A stretch of DNA of 37,105 nt from Chloroflexota bacterium (GTDB taxonomy: Bacteria > Chloroflexota > Dormibacteria > CF-121). The stretch covers positions 1 to 37,105 of the forward strand of contig VBHC01000126.1 in the NCBI GenBank assembly GCA_005889535.1, in the 5' to 3' direction. The notes under the pieces were generated by a model. The model saw nothing but the letters and a program-made list of their open reading frames with translations. It was not told where the DNA came from and ran no database searches. Of the stretch, positions 23,256-32,466 are shown piece after piece; the first letter of the stretch is position 1; every line of letters begins with the position of its first letter. The position numbers and the translations under genes are program-made.

Positions 23256-25343
23256 GTGCCGTTTGAATTGACGCTACCGTTCAGCGCGATCGTGGGTCAG
23301 GAGCCAATGAAGAAGGCGCTCCTGCTCAACGCCGTCGACCCGGCGATTGGCGGTGTGCTGATCCGTGGCGATCGGGGCACGGCGAAGTCGTCGGCGGTGC
23401 GCGCCGTGGCGCGGCTGCTGCCGGACTACGAGGCGGTCGACGGCTGCCCGTACCGGTGCGACCCGGCGATCCCCTCCCGCTACTGCGACGAGTGCCGCCG
23501 GCGGGGGACCGCGGGATTGCCGGTGGTCCGGCTGCCGATGCGGATCGTGGAACTGCCGATCAACGCGTCGGAAGACCGGCTGGTCGGCTCGATCGACATC
23601 GAAGCGGCGGTCAGGGCGGGGACCCGGCGCTTCCAACCGGGCGTGCTGGCCGAGGCCAACCGCAACCTTCTATATGTGGACGAGGTCAACCTGCTCGACG
23701 ATCACCTCGTCGACGTCCTCCTGGACGCCGCCGCCATGGGGATCAATGTGGTCGAGCGGGAGGGCATGTCGGTCACACATCCGGCGCATTTCATCCTGGT
23801 CGGGACGATGAATCCGGAGGAAGGTGAGCTTCGTCCCCAGCTGCTCGATCGGTTTGGCCTTTGCGTCGAGGTCACCACCCCGACCGATATCGATCAACGG
23901 CTCCGCGTCATGCAGCTCGAGCGCGAATTCATCGACGATCCACAGGCGGTGCACCGGGCCTTCACGTCTCAGGAGACCGAGCTTCGGGGCCGGCTGCAAG
24001 CGGCGACGGCGCGCCTCGATCGCGTGCAGCTTTCCGATGCGATCCGGGCGCTGATCGCCCGGCTCTGCCTGGACGGGTCGGTCGCCGGCCACCGAGCTGA
24101 CCTGGTGGTAGCCCGCACCGCCCGAGCCATCTGCGCGCTTCGTGGCGCAGCGATGGTCGAGCTGGCCGATGTGCTCGAGGCACTCGAGCTGGCCATGGCG
24201 CACCGTCGCCGTGAGCCGGTGACGGAAAAGCCGGAGCAGGCGAAGGAGCTGGCCTCCCGGGCGGCGGAGCAGCTGGCCCAGATCCAGGCGACCACGGCCA
24301 CCGAAACCGCGCAGGCCGCGCGGGGCGAGGCCACCCAGCAGGAAGGCGCCTCGGGTGGCGACTCGAATGAAGGCTGGACGACGGCCGAGGCGCGCGAGTC
24401 GCCCAGCACGGAAGCGGTCGAGGTTGAGCCGGACACCGTGATCCAACTGCGCACGTTCGCGGTCAAGAAGCTCGACCTTCCGCGCGAGCGCCAGGCCCGT
24501 CGGGCGGCGGGCAAACGCACCTCGACGAAAAGCGAAACAAAACGCGGGCGCTACGTGCGCAGCTCGCAGACGGAGAAGGTCACGGACGTGGCCTTCGATG
24601 CCACGGTCCGGGCTGCCGCCCCGCATCAGCTGCGCCGCCGGCAGGCCACACCCGATGCGCCGAATCAGCTGCAGCTCGAGAGCCAGGATCTTCGCCAAAA
24701 GGTCCGCGAGCGCAAGACCGGCAACCTGATCGTATTCGTGGTGGACGCCTCCGCATCGATGGATGCGGAGCAGCGAATGCTGGCCACCAAAGGCGCGATC
24801 CTCTCGCTGCTACGGCATGCCTACGTGCGTCGCGACAAGGTTGCCCTCGTCGCCTTCAGCGGACGTAACGCTCGCGTGGTGCTCCGGCCAACCTCCAGCG
24901 TCGACCTGGCAGAGCGCCGCCTGGAACGCCTCAACATCGGTGGCACCACACCGCTGACCCACGGCCTGATGACCGCCTTGAAATTGATCAAGACCGAGCG
25001 ACTGCGCGATCCACGGGTCTATCCGTTACTGGTCTTGATCAGTGATGGCCGCGGCAACATCAGTCTCTTCGGTGAAGAGCCGCTGCTCGAGGCACAGCGT
25101 ACCGCAGGCCAGATCAAGCAGGAAGGCATCCGGGCCATGGTGATCGATTCGACGCGCGACTTCAGCAGCCAGCCCGGGTATCCGCGAAACCGGGTGACCA
25201 GTCTCTACGGCGCCTACGCCTTCAACGTCTGCGGTGACCTCGCGGAACGACTGGGTGGTCGCTACTATGGCCTCTTCGACCTGTCGCAGAGTGCGATCGT
25301 CGACAGCGTCCAGCGTGAGATGCTAAGGACGGGTTCGGCCTAA
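23256..25343 (+). CDS. Magnesium/cobalt chelatase ATPase, AAA + VWA (ChlD/BchD-type)
   Basis: 695 residues. Residues 1-320 are an AAA+ ATPase of the ChlI type: Walker [10 protein letters not shown] (38-46), Walker [13 protein letters not shown] (138-149). A low-complexity Ala/Gln/Glu/Thr-rich hinge spans about 320-400, followed by a basic stretch. A C-terminal von Willebrand A domain has an intact MIDAS DASAS (497-501). This is the D-subunit layout of metal chelatases, but with a complete Walker A, unlike many BchD proteins. Four cysteines (C64, C68, C77, C80; CxxxC-x8-CxxC) in the ATPase domain could bind zinc or an Fe-S cluster. No large ChlH/CobN subunit is in the window. Cobalt chelation for B12 is the likely job in a non-phototroph; a MoxR/VWA-type remodelling role is the alternative. 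Confidence 0.9.
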   Translation: MPFELTLPFSAIVGQEPMKKALLLNAVDPAIGGVLIRGDRGTAKSSAVRAVARLLPDYEAVDGCPYRCDPAIPSRYCDECRRRGTAGLPVVRLPMRIVELPINASEDRLVGSIDIEAAVRAGTRRFQPGVLAEANRNLLYVDEVNLLDDHLVDVLLDAAAMGINVVEREGMSVTHPAHFILVGTMNPEEGELRPQLLDRFGLCVEVTTPTDIDQRLRVMQLEREFIDDPQAVHRAFTSQETELRGRLQAATARLDRVQLSDAIRALIARLCLDGSVAGHRADLVVARTARAICALRGAAMVELADVLEALELAMAHRRREPVTEKPEQAKELASRAAEQLAQIQATTATETAQAARGEATQQEGASGGDSNEGWTTAEARESPSTEAVEVEPDTVIQLRTFAVKKLDLPRERQARRAAGKRTSTKSETKRGRYVRSSQTEKVTDVAFDATVRAAAPHQLRRRQATPDAPNQLQLESQDLRQKVRERKTGNLIVFVVDASASMDAEQRMLATKGAILSLLRHAYVRRDKVALVAFSGRNARVVLRPTSSVDLAERRLERLNIGGTTPLTHGLMTALKLIKTERLRDPRVYPLLVLISDGRGNISLFGEEPLLEAQRTAGQIKQEGIRAMVIDSTRDFSSQPGYPRNRVTSLYGAYAFNVCGDLAERLGGRYYGLFDLSQSAIVDSVQREMLRTGSA

Positions 25344-26377
25344 TGGAGCGGTTTGTTTATCCCTTCAGCGCAATTGTCGGGCAGGACAAGATGAAGCTCG
25401 CGCTCATCTTGAACGCCATCCATCCGGCGATTGGCGGGGTACTGATCCGTGGCGAGAAGGGCACCGGAAAGTCGACGGCGGTGCGCGCGCTCGCTCGGCT
25501 GCTTCCGGAGCTCGCGGTCGTCGCCGACTGTTTGTACCGATGTGATCCAGACGCCCCCGAGGCCCTCTGCTCGGATTGCCAGGACCGGCTGGCTCGCGGT
25601 GAGACCCTTCCCCGGGCGCGCCGGCGGATGCGTGTGGTTGAGCTGCCGATCAACGCGTCGGAAGATCGGGTGGTGGGCGCGATCGACATCGAGGCCGCCA
25701 TCAAAAGCGGCGAGCGGCGCTTCGAGCCGGGCGTGCTGGCAGAAGCGAATCGCAACATCCTGTACGTCGACGAGGTCAACCTGCTCGATGACCACCTGGT
25801 CGACGTCTTGCTGGACGCCGCCGCGATGGGGGTCAACGTGGTCGAACGCGAGGGCATCTCGATCTGGCACCCGGCGCGCTTCATCCTGGTGGGCACCATG
25901 AACCCTGAGGAAGGCGACCTGCGGCCACAGCTGCTGGATCGATTCGGGCTGACGGTGGACGTGGAGGGCATCAAGGACATCGGCCAGCGGGTGCAGATCG
26001 TCGAACGCCGGGAAGAATGGGAGTCCGACCCCGCATCGTTCAGCCAGCGGTTCGCCGAGCAGGATGCCGAGATCGGGACCCGGATCGCGGAGGCGATCGT
26101 GCGCTTCCCGCATGTCGTGATGCCGGCGGGAATCCTGAGGGCGCTGGCAGAGTTGAACGTCAGCCTCCAGGTTGACGGCCATCGGGCCGACCTGGTCGGA
26201 CGCAAGGCGTCCCAGGCGCTGGCCGCCTACCGTGGCGTCCCGGAGGTCGGCGTTCCCGAGGTCAACGAGGTGGCGGATATGGTCCTGGCGCACCGGGTCA
26301 AGGCAGGAGGCCGGCGGGAGCTCGGTAGCGTCACCCAGAGCCTTCCCAGCGCCTCCCGGGCCTCGCGAAGCAGCTAG
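25343..26377 (+). CDS. Magnesium/cobalt chelatase ATPase subunit I (ChlI/BchI-type)
   Basis: 344 residues, the usual ChlI length. Walker [10 protein letters not shown] (37-45), Walker [14 protein letters not shown] near 138, and the ChlI insert [29 protein letters not shown] near 100-130. It is strikingly similar to the first 320 residues of the preceding gene over its whole length, including the cysteine cluster C63, C67, C76, C79, so the two probably arose by duplication. The start overlaps the previous stop by one base (TAATG). The I and D subunits form a hexameric ATP-driven motor for a separate metal-inserting subunit, which is not encoded here. Confidence 0.93.
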   Translation: MERFVYPFSAIVGQDKMKLALILNAIHPAIGGVLIRGEKGTGKSTAVRALARLLPELAVVADCLYRCDPDAPEALCSDCQDRLARGETLPRARRRMRVVELPINASEDRVVGAIDIEAAIKSGERRFEPGVLAEANRNILYVDEVNLLDDHLVDVLLDAAAMGVNVVEREGISIWHPARFILVGTMNPEEGDLRPQLLDRFGLTVDVEGIKDIGQRVQIVERREEWESDPASFSQRFAEQDAEIGTRIAEAIVRFPHVVMPAGILRALAELNVSLQVDGHRADLVGRKASQALAAYRGVPEVGVPEVNEVADMVLAHRVKAGGRRELGSVTQSLPSASRASRSS

Positions 26378-26428
26378 AGGCCCCACCCTGATCCTCCTCC
26401 AGGAGTGGGAGGGAGCGATTGGCTGGAC

Positions 26429-26457
26429 TTGATATTAGGACACTCACGTGATACGGT
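26429..26457 (+). promoter_or_regulatory. Sigma70-type promoter of the small acidic protein gene
   Basis: TTGATA (26429-26434), a 17-base spacer, then TACGGT (26452-26457). Expected start is near 26464, giving a leader of about 30 bases with a GGAGG. Confidence 0.6.
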
Positions 26458-26493
26458 AGGACTACGCTAATCATCCGATCACGGAGGTAGCTG

Positions 26494-26652
26494 ATGATCA
26501 AGGAGCCCAGCGTCGAGCGCGAAGAGATCGGCGGTCGCGAACCGATGGGCGATCCGGCGGAGACCGACCCGCAGACCACGCGTGAAGGCGGCGTCGAGGA
26601 GACGCCCGACGACACGACCGAAGGGATTCCGCAAGAGCGCCCCAATAAGTAA
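26494..26652 (+). CDS. Small acidic, disordered hypothetical protein
   Basis: 52 residues from ATG 26494, with a GGAGG 6 bases upstream. Composition is extreme: 15 Asp/Glu against 6 Lys/Arg, seven Pro, and no aromatic residue or Cys, so it is almost certainly unfolded on its own. I recognise no family. It has a near-consensus promoter and a strong intrinsic terminator just after the stop, so it forms a single-gene transcript with one of the better ribosome-binding sites in the window. That suggests high or regulated expression, perhaps as a stress or desiccation protein, but the role is not known. Confidence 0.75.
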   Translation: MIKEPSVEREEIGGREPMGDPAETDPQTTREGGVEETPDDTTEGIPQERPNK

Positions 26653-26663
26653 CCGACCGGACC

Positions 26664-26697
26664 AAAGGGCCGGCTCATTCGAGCCGGTCCTTTCTTT
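26664..26697 (+). terminator. Intrinsic terminator after the small acidic protein gene
   Basis: A 13-bp stem (26664-26676 with 26681-26693, one G-T wobble) closes on the loop ATTC and runs out into a T-rich tail TTTCTTT. It separates this gene from lepA, which has its own promoter 8 bases further on. Confidence 0.85.
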
Positions 26698-26704
26698 ATG
26701 CCGA

Positions 26705-26710
26705 TAAACT
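26705..26710 (+). promoter_or_regulatory. -10 box of lepA (leaderless type)
   Basis: TAAACT, 7 bases before GTG 26718 and directly after a terminator, so transcription must restart here. This is one of the clearest leaderless cases in the window. Confidence 0.6.
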
Positions 26711-26717
26711 CCGTCGG

Positions 26718-28519
<1,802 letters not shown>

Positions 28520-28520
<1 letters not shown>

Positions 28521-29638
28521 TGGAACGCATTCACAGCCTCTACCTGCACGTGCCCTTCTGTACCTGGGTCTGCAAGTACTGCGACTTCAACGCCTACGCC
28601 GTGCTCGAGGGACTGATCCCCGCGTACATCGACGCGCTGGCGCGCGAGATCGAAACGGCAGGCGAAGCCTTACCAATTGGTCCGCTCGACACGGTGTTCA
28701 TCGGTGGCGGCACGCCCAGCCTGCTGACGACCGAGCAAGTCCGACGCCTGATGGACCGGGTGCACCGCATCGGGCTTGCGCCGGGGGCCGAGATCACGCT
28801 CGAGGCGAATCCGAGCAATGTCACGAGTGAGCACGTCGATGGCTGGCTCCGGTCGGGTGTCAACCGGCTCAGCGTCGGTGTGCAGGGCCTGCAGCCTGAT
28901 GCGTTGCGCTTTCTGGAGCGACTGCATTCCGGCAGCGATGCGATCGCGGCACTTCGCACCGCCCGCGCCGGCGGGTTTTCGAATATCAACGCCGACCTGC
29001 TCTACGGGGTGCCTGGCGTGAAGCTCGCCGGCTGGCTCGAGACGCTGGAGGCCGTGCTTGCCGCAGGGGTCCAGCACCTGTCGGCCTATGAGCTGACCGT
29101 CGAGTCGAAGACACGGCTGGGCCAGGAGGTCCGGACGGGCCTGGTACCCATGCCAGGCGACGATGAGCAGCTTGCCCAGTATTGGGCAGCCGCCGAACGG
29201 CTGGAGACCTCAGGGTACGAGCACTATGAGATCTCCAACTGGTCCCTTCCTGGATTCGCATGCCGGCACAACCTGGTCGCCTGGCAGTATCGGCCCTACC
29301 TCGGCTGCGGCGCCGGCGCGCATTCGATGTTCCGCCGCTTTGATCGGAGCACGGAGCGGCGGTGGAACATAAAGGGGCCGCAGGCCTACATCAAGCAGGC
29401 CTCAGCATCGGGTCATGCGGTCGCCGGCAGTGAGACCCTGTCACCGGAACGCGCTCTGGGTGAGGCCGCGATGATCGGCGTCCGCTTGCTGGACGGCACA
29501 ACCGCGGCGCGAGGTTTCCCGGTACAGCGAACCCATCTGGTCGAAGCTGGGTTGCTGGCAGAGCACGATGACCTTGTCCGGCTTACGCGACGCGGCATCG
29601 AGCTCGCCAACCAGGTTGGAGCCGCCTTCCTCGTTTAG
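28520..29638 (+). CDS. hemW: Radical SAM heme chaperone HemW
   Basis: 372 residues from ATG 28520, coupled to lepA by a one-base overlap. The radical SAM motif CxxxCxxC is C14-TWV-C18-KY-C21, followed by DF as in HemN/HemW. GGGTPSLL near residue 56 is the SAM-binding block. The short N-terminus, without the extra HemN residues, marks it as HemW (formerly called anaerobic coproporphyrinogen oxidase-like). HemW binds heme and a 4Fe-4S cluster and delivers heme to respiratory enzymes. The C-terminal HemN_C domain is present. Confidence 0.94.
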
Positions 29639-29728
29639 CAACCCGGGGTTGGCGGCTGCATGGTGTATCTGGCCGCGTCCGGCATTCCTCGACGGAACCC
29701 GCTAACAATTCCGTAGCTCGGACTCTGC

Positions 29729-30013
29729 CTAACGCCGCCCGGATTTTTCGAGACGGCGGCGCACGAGAGCCGATATCCGATCAGCTCGTTCGGCGAAAAG
29801 CCAGAGACCGATCAGAAGCACGATGATGCCGGCGATGCCGATCACCCAGCTGCCAGCCCAGCCACCAAGCAGGACGACCAGCAAGGCTCCCGGAGCCCAT
29901 GCGATGCCGGCGATTCGGCGGCGCATGACCCGAGGATCAGAATCCGCGTCCAGCCCTTCGCCGCTGCGCGCCACCGCCAGGTCCTTCGCCAGATCGAACA
30001 GTGGAAACGACAC
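29729..30013 (-). CDS. Small two-helix membrane protein, hypothetical
   Basis: 94 residues from GTG 30013, chosen because GGAG lies 7 bases upstream and a TAAACT -10 box just before that. The frame is open to 30088, but that part precedes the promoter. A short cytoplasmic head (PLFDLAKDLAVARSGE) leads to two membrane helices (about residues 38-58 and 60-80) and a basic tail (RRRLEKSGRR). I recognise no family. It is downstream of and on the same strand as the DsbA-family gene, with an 88-base gap. Confidence 0.65.
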   Translation of the reverse strand: MSFPLFDLAKDLAVARSGEGLDADSDPRVMRRRIAGIAWAPGALLVVLLGGWAGSWVIGIAGIIVLLIGLWLFAERADRISALVRRRLEKSGRR

Positions 30014-30030
30014 AACTACTCTCCAGCTCG

Positions 30031-30036
30031 AGTTTA
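30031..30036 (-). promoter_or_regulatory. -10 box of the small membrane protein gene
   Basis: Minus-strand TAAACT, 17 bases before GTG 30013, with a GGAG ribosome-binding site in the short leader. Confidence 0.4.
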
Positions 30037-30101
30037 GGGCGCCGGCAGCCGCATTGATCCCGAACTCGTCACTGGCCGGTCGCAACACCGCGACTCCCTT
30101 G

Positions 30102-30731
30102 CTAGGATTGGCCGCCGGCCTTGGTTCGGCGCGGCACGTTGAGTCGCGCCATCACGCGCTGGAACAGGTCGTATGGCTGCGCGCCCATAACCAGGTAGCG
30201 GTCGGCGATCACATGCGCCGGAATGCCGTCGATCATCAGTTCCTTAGCCTCGGCGCGCTGGGCGTCGAGATAATCTCCGAACCGGTTCGCGGTCACGGCC
30301 GCCTCCATAGGGGCGGCATCGACCCCCGCCCGCAGGGCAACCTCGCGTAGCACCGCCAGGTCCGAGATGTCGCGCCCCTCGTCCCAGTAGGCGCGGAACA
30401 GCTCGTGGTGCATCTGTTCGAACCGACCCTGTTCCCGGGCGTATTCCGCCGCCTGTAGCGCCGGCCGTGAGTTGATGAGGCGGTCGTGCAAGCGAAGCTG
30501 CAGGCCAACCTGTGCGGCGAGCCGGTTGACGCCTTCCTCCGCCCGGGCCCGGTATGCCGGTGGGAGCACCTCGTCGCGTGGCCGGCCTTCCGGCGGGATC
30601 TCGGGGTGCAGTTCGAACGGGACCCACTCGATTGCGATGTCGTATTCGCGCGCCAGCTGGTCGACTCCGACCGAGTCGATATAGCAAAAGGGTCAAACGT
30701 AGTCCGAATAGATCCGCACCGGCGTCGGCAC
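30102..30731 (-). CDS. Predicted selenoprotein: DsbA/FrnE-family oxidoreductase with UPFC active site
   Basis: 209 residues if the in-frame TGA at 30695-30693 is read as selenocysteine. From GTG 30731 the frame gives MPTPVRIYSDYV, then TGA, then PFCYIDSVGVD, so Sec13-P-F-Cys16 replaces the CPFC of the family. The rest is a normal DsbA-like (FrnE/2-hydroxychromene-2-carboxylate isomerase-like) protein: WVPFELHPEIPPEG near residue 37-50, helical insert, then the cis-proline region DGIPAHVIADRYLVMGAQPYDLF near 172. A SECIS-type hairpin follows the TGA. A TAATCT box lies 6 bases before the GTG. No signal peptide, so it is cytoplasmic. Read conventionally, the gene would be cut to an ORF from 30569 that lacks the active site. 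The alternative is a C-to-A sequencing or mutation event at one base. Confidence 0.85.
30661..30679 (-). promoter_or_regulatory. Bacterial SECIS element (candidate)
   Basis: On the minus strand a perfect 7-bp stem, TCGACTC / GAGTCGA, closes on the loop GGTCG. The stem starts 13 bases after the TGA and the loop 20 bases after it. Known bacterial SECIS elements have a short stem at this distance and a G (often GGU) at the start of the apical loop for SelB; E. coli fdhF has GGUC there. All of these hold here. Confidence 0.8.
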
Positions 30732-30737
30732 GACCTG

Positions 30738-30743
30738 AGATTA
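30738..30743 (-). promoter_or_regulatory. -10 box of the selenoprotein gene (leaderless type)
   Basis: Minus-strand TAATCT, 6 bases before GTG 30731. Its -35 position (30761-30766) falls inside the left arm of the CIRCE element. Confidence 0.5.
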
Positions 30744-30748
30744 GCCGC

Positions 30749-30754
30749 TAGAAT
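30749..30754 (+). promoter_or_regulatory. -10 box of hrcA
   Basis: TAGAAT, with transcription expected near 30761, at the left end of the CIRCE operator. It is back to back with the selenoprotein -10 box, 5 bases apart. Confidence 0.55.
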
Positions 30755-30759
30755 CGGGA

Positions 30760-30786
30760 TTAGCACTCCCCCATGGAGACTGCCAA
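30760..30786 (+). promoter_or_regulatory. CIRCE operator (HrcA-binding site)
   Basis: TTAGCACTC, 9 bases, then GACTGCCAA. The left arm matches the CIRCE consensus at 9 of 9 bases and the right arm (GAGTGCTAA) at 7 of 9, with the exact 9-base spacer. It lies between the hrcA -10 box and its ATG, so HrcA represses its own operon at normal temperature. Confidence 0.9.
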
Positions 30787-30788
30787 TA

Positions 30789-31829
30789 ATGCTGGAACCT
30801 ACTCCGCTCGACGAGCGCAAGCAGCAGATTCTGAAAGCCGTGGTCTCCGACTACACGGTAACGGGGATCCCCGTCGGCTCGCAGGTCCTGGCGGCCAAGT
30901 ATTTCATCGCGCTCTCGTCGGCGACCATCCGAAACGAGCTGGCCGACCTGGTCGGGACCGGCTACCTGCAGCAGCCGCATACCTCGGCCGGGCGGATTCC
31001 CACCGACCGCGGCTACCGCTACTTCGTTGATTTCCTGATGGAGCCGGAGGCGGCTACGCCCGGGGTTCGCCGCACCGTAAGGCAGGAGTTCGAGACCGCC
31101 CCGCGGAGCGTCGATGGGATCCTGGAGAAGGCGGCGATGGTGTTAGCCCAGGTGACCGAGAATGTGTCGCTCGTTACCGCCCCGGAGATCAGCGAGCAGC
31201 GGATCAAGCACATCGACCTCGTCTCCCTGGAGCCGCAGTCGGTGCTCATCATCCTCGTTCTCGAAGGCAACCTCATCAAACAGCAGGTCGTTCACCTCGA
31301 TCGCGCCACCTCGCAGGACGACCTGAGCCGGATGGCCGCCATGCTGAACCGCAAGGTCAAAGGCCAGACCGCTGAAGAGCTCGCTGCTCGGCTTGCCGAG
31401 CTCGGGCCCGACCGTGACGAGCAGCGGCGGATCATCGAACGGGTGGTCGAATCCATCACGACTCACCAGGCGCAGCGGCAGACCGTGGTCTTGCATGACG
31501 GTGTGCGCAACCTGCTCCGCCACCCGGAGTTCGTCGAGGTCAGCCGCCTGGAGGAGCTGCTGGAATTGCTCGAGCAGGGCGCCCAGCTGGCCAGCATCCT
31601 GCAACAGGTTGCCTTCGAGAAGGACGTGGAGATCGTCATCGGCCGCGAGAACACCAGCAGTGGACTACGCGAATGCAGCCTCGTGCTCACTACCTACAAG
31701 ATGGCCGACCGGGTCCGGGGCACGATCGGGGTGATCGGTCCGACCCGAATGCATTACGGACAGGTGGTGGCGCGGGTGCGTCTGGTCAGCCAGGCTACCT
31801 CCGAGGTGCTGGCTCACTTCGGGAACTGA
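30789..31829 (+). CDS. hrcA: Heat-inducible transcription repressor HrcA
   Basis: 346 residues from ATG 30789, with GGAG 10 bases upstream, inside the right part of the CIRCE region. The N-terminal winged helix is clear: LDERKQQILKAVVSDYTVTGIPVGSQVLA, then SSATIRNELADLVGTGYLQQPHTSAGRIPTDRGYRYFVD. A central GAF-like domain follows, and the conserved C-terminal RENTSSGLRECSLVLTTY and GTIGVIGPTRMHYGQVVA. It binds CIRCE and needs GroEL to fold, which gives heat-shock induction. It heads an operon with grpE and dnaJ. The frame is open to 30486, but this is antisense to the selenoprotein gene. Confidence 0.97.
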   Translation: MLEPTPLDERKQQILKAVVSDYTVTGIPVGSQVLAAKYFIALSSATIRNELADLVGTGYLQQPHTSAGRIPTDRGYRYFVDFLMEPEAATPGVRRTVRQEFETAPRSVDGILEKAAMVLAQVTENVSLVTAPEISEQRIKHIDLVSLEPQSVLIILVLEGNLIKQQVVHLDRATSQDDLSRMAAMLNRKVKGQTAEELAARLAELGPDRDEQRRIIERVVESITTHQAQRQTVVLHDGVRNLLRHPEFVEVSRLEELLELLEQGAQLASILQQVAFEKDVEIVIGRENTSSGLRECSLVLTTYKMADRVRGTIGVIGPTRMHYGQVVARVRLVSQATSEVLAHFGN

Positions 31830-31845
31830 TTCGGGCCGAACGCCA

Positions 31846-32457
31846 ATGGGTAAAAAGCCAAACATGTCACCGAAGCATCAAACTCCCGACCAGCCCGTGC
31901 CGGACGCGGAGAAGAGGCACCAGAGCGTCGTCGATACCCGGGCGAGCGCCGCGGACGATCCCCAGCCCGGATCCATGCCGCAACAGGCTGCGGACCCCGA
32001 ACTGCAAGCCGCGCGTGACGAAGCCGAGGCCACGTTCGCGCGTTACCAGCGGCTGGCTGCAGACTTCGAGAACTACAAGCGGCGCACGCGTCAGGAGCTG
32101 GCGGATCGAACCCAATACGCGAACGAGGAGCTGTTGCGTAAGCTCCTTCCCATCCTCGACAACTTTCGGCGCGCCCTCGACCATGCCCCGGAGGGCATCG
32201 ACCGGAACTGGTTCGAGGGGATCAAGCTGGTGGCGCGGCAGTTCGAAGAAACCCTCCAGGCGCAGGGGCTGACGACCATCCCAGCGGTCGGCGAGAAGTT
32301 CGACCCCAGCCAGCATGAGGCGATTGCTCGTGAGGAGACCGATGAGCACGAGGAAGGCACCGTCGTCGAAGAGATGCAGCCAGGCTACCGGCTCCACGAA
32401 AGGGTGTTGCGGCCGACCCTGGTGAAGGTTGCCCATCCGCGCGCGTTAAAGTCCTAG
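31846..32457 (+). CDS. grpE: Nucleotide exchange factor GrpE
   Basis: 203 residues. A disordered acidic/Pro-rich N-terminus (about 55 residues) leads to the long coiled-coil helix (LQAARDEAEATFARYQRLAADFENYKRRTRQEL), the four-helix part (LLRKLLPILDNFRRALDHA), and the C-terminal beta domain with EKFDPSQHEAIA and VVEEMQPGYRLHERVLRPTLVKVA. It releases ADP from DnaK. It starts 16 bases after hrcA; ATG 31864 is an alternative start. DnaK itself is not between grpE and dnaJ. Confidence 0.95.
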   Translation: MGKKPNMSPKHQTPDQPVPDAEKRHQSVVDTRASAADDPQPGSMPQQAADPELQAARDEAEATFARYQRLAADFENYKRRTRQELADRTQYANEELLRKLLPILDNFRRALDHAPEGIDRNWFEGIKLVARQFEETLQAQGLTTIPAVGEKFDPSQHEAIAREETDEHEEGTVVEEMQPGYRLHERVLRPTLVKVAHPRALKS

Positions 32458-32466
32458 ACCACAGGC

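Noticed and set aside
30102-30569. Treating the DsbA-family gene as a truncated gene starting at 30569, or as a pseudogene
   Set aside because: The frame upstream of 30569 is fully open and family-like back to GTG 30731 except for the single TGA at the redox Cys, which is followed by a SECIS-type hairpin. A random nonsense mutation would not be expected in that setting.
30244-30820. Minus-strand open frames across the hrcA/DsbA spacer (30244-30696 and 30293-30820) as alternative genes
   Set aside because: Their products are Arg/Ser/Pro-rich frame shadows without family features, and one runs straight through the CIRCE element and hrcA start. The DsbA frame with one TGA has all the homology.
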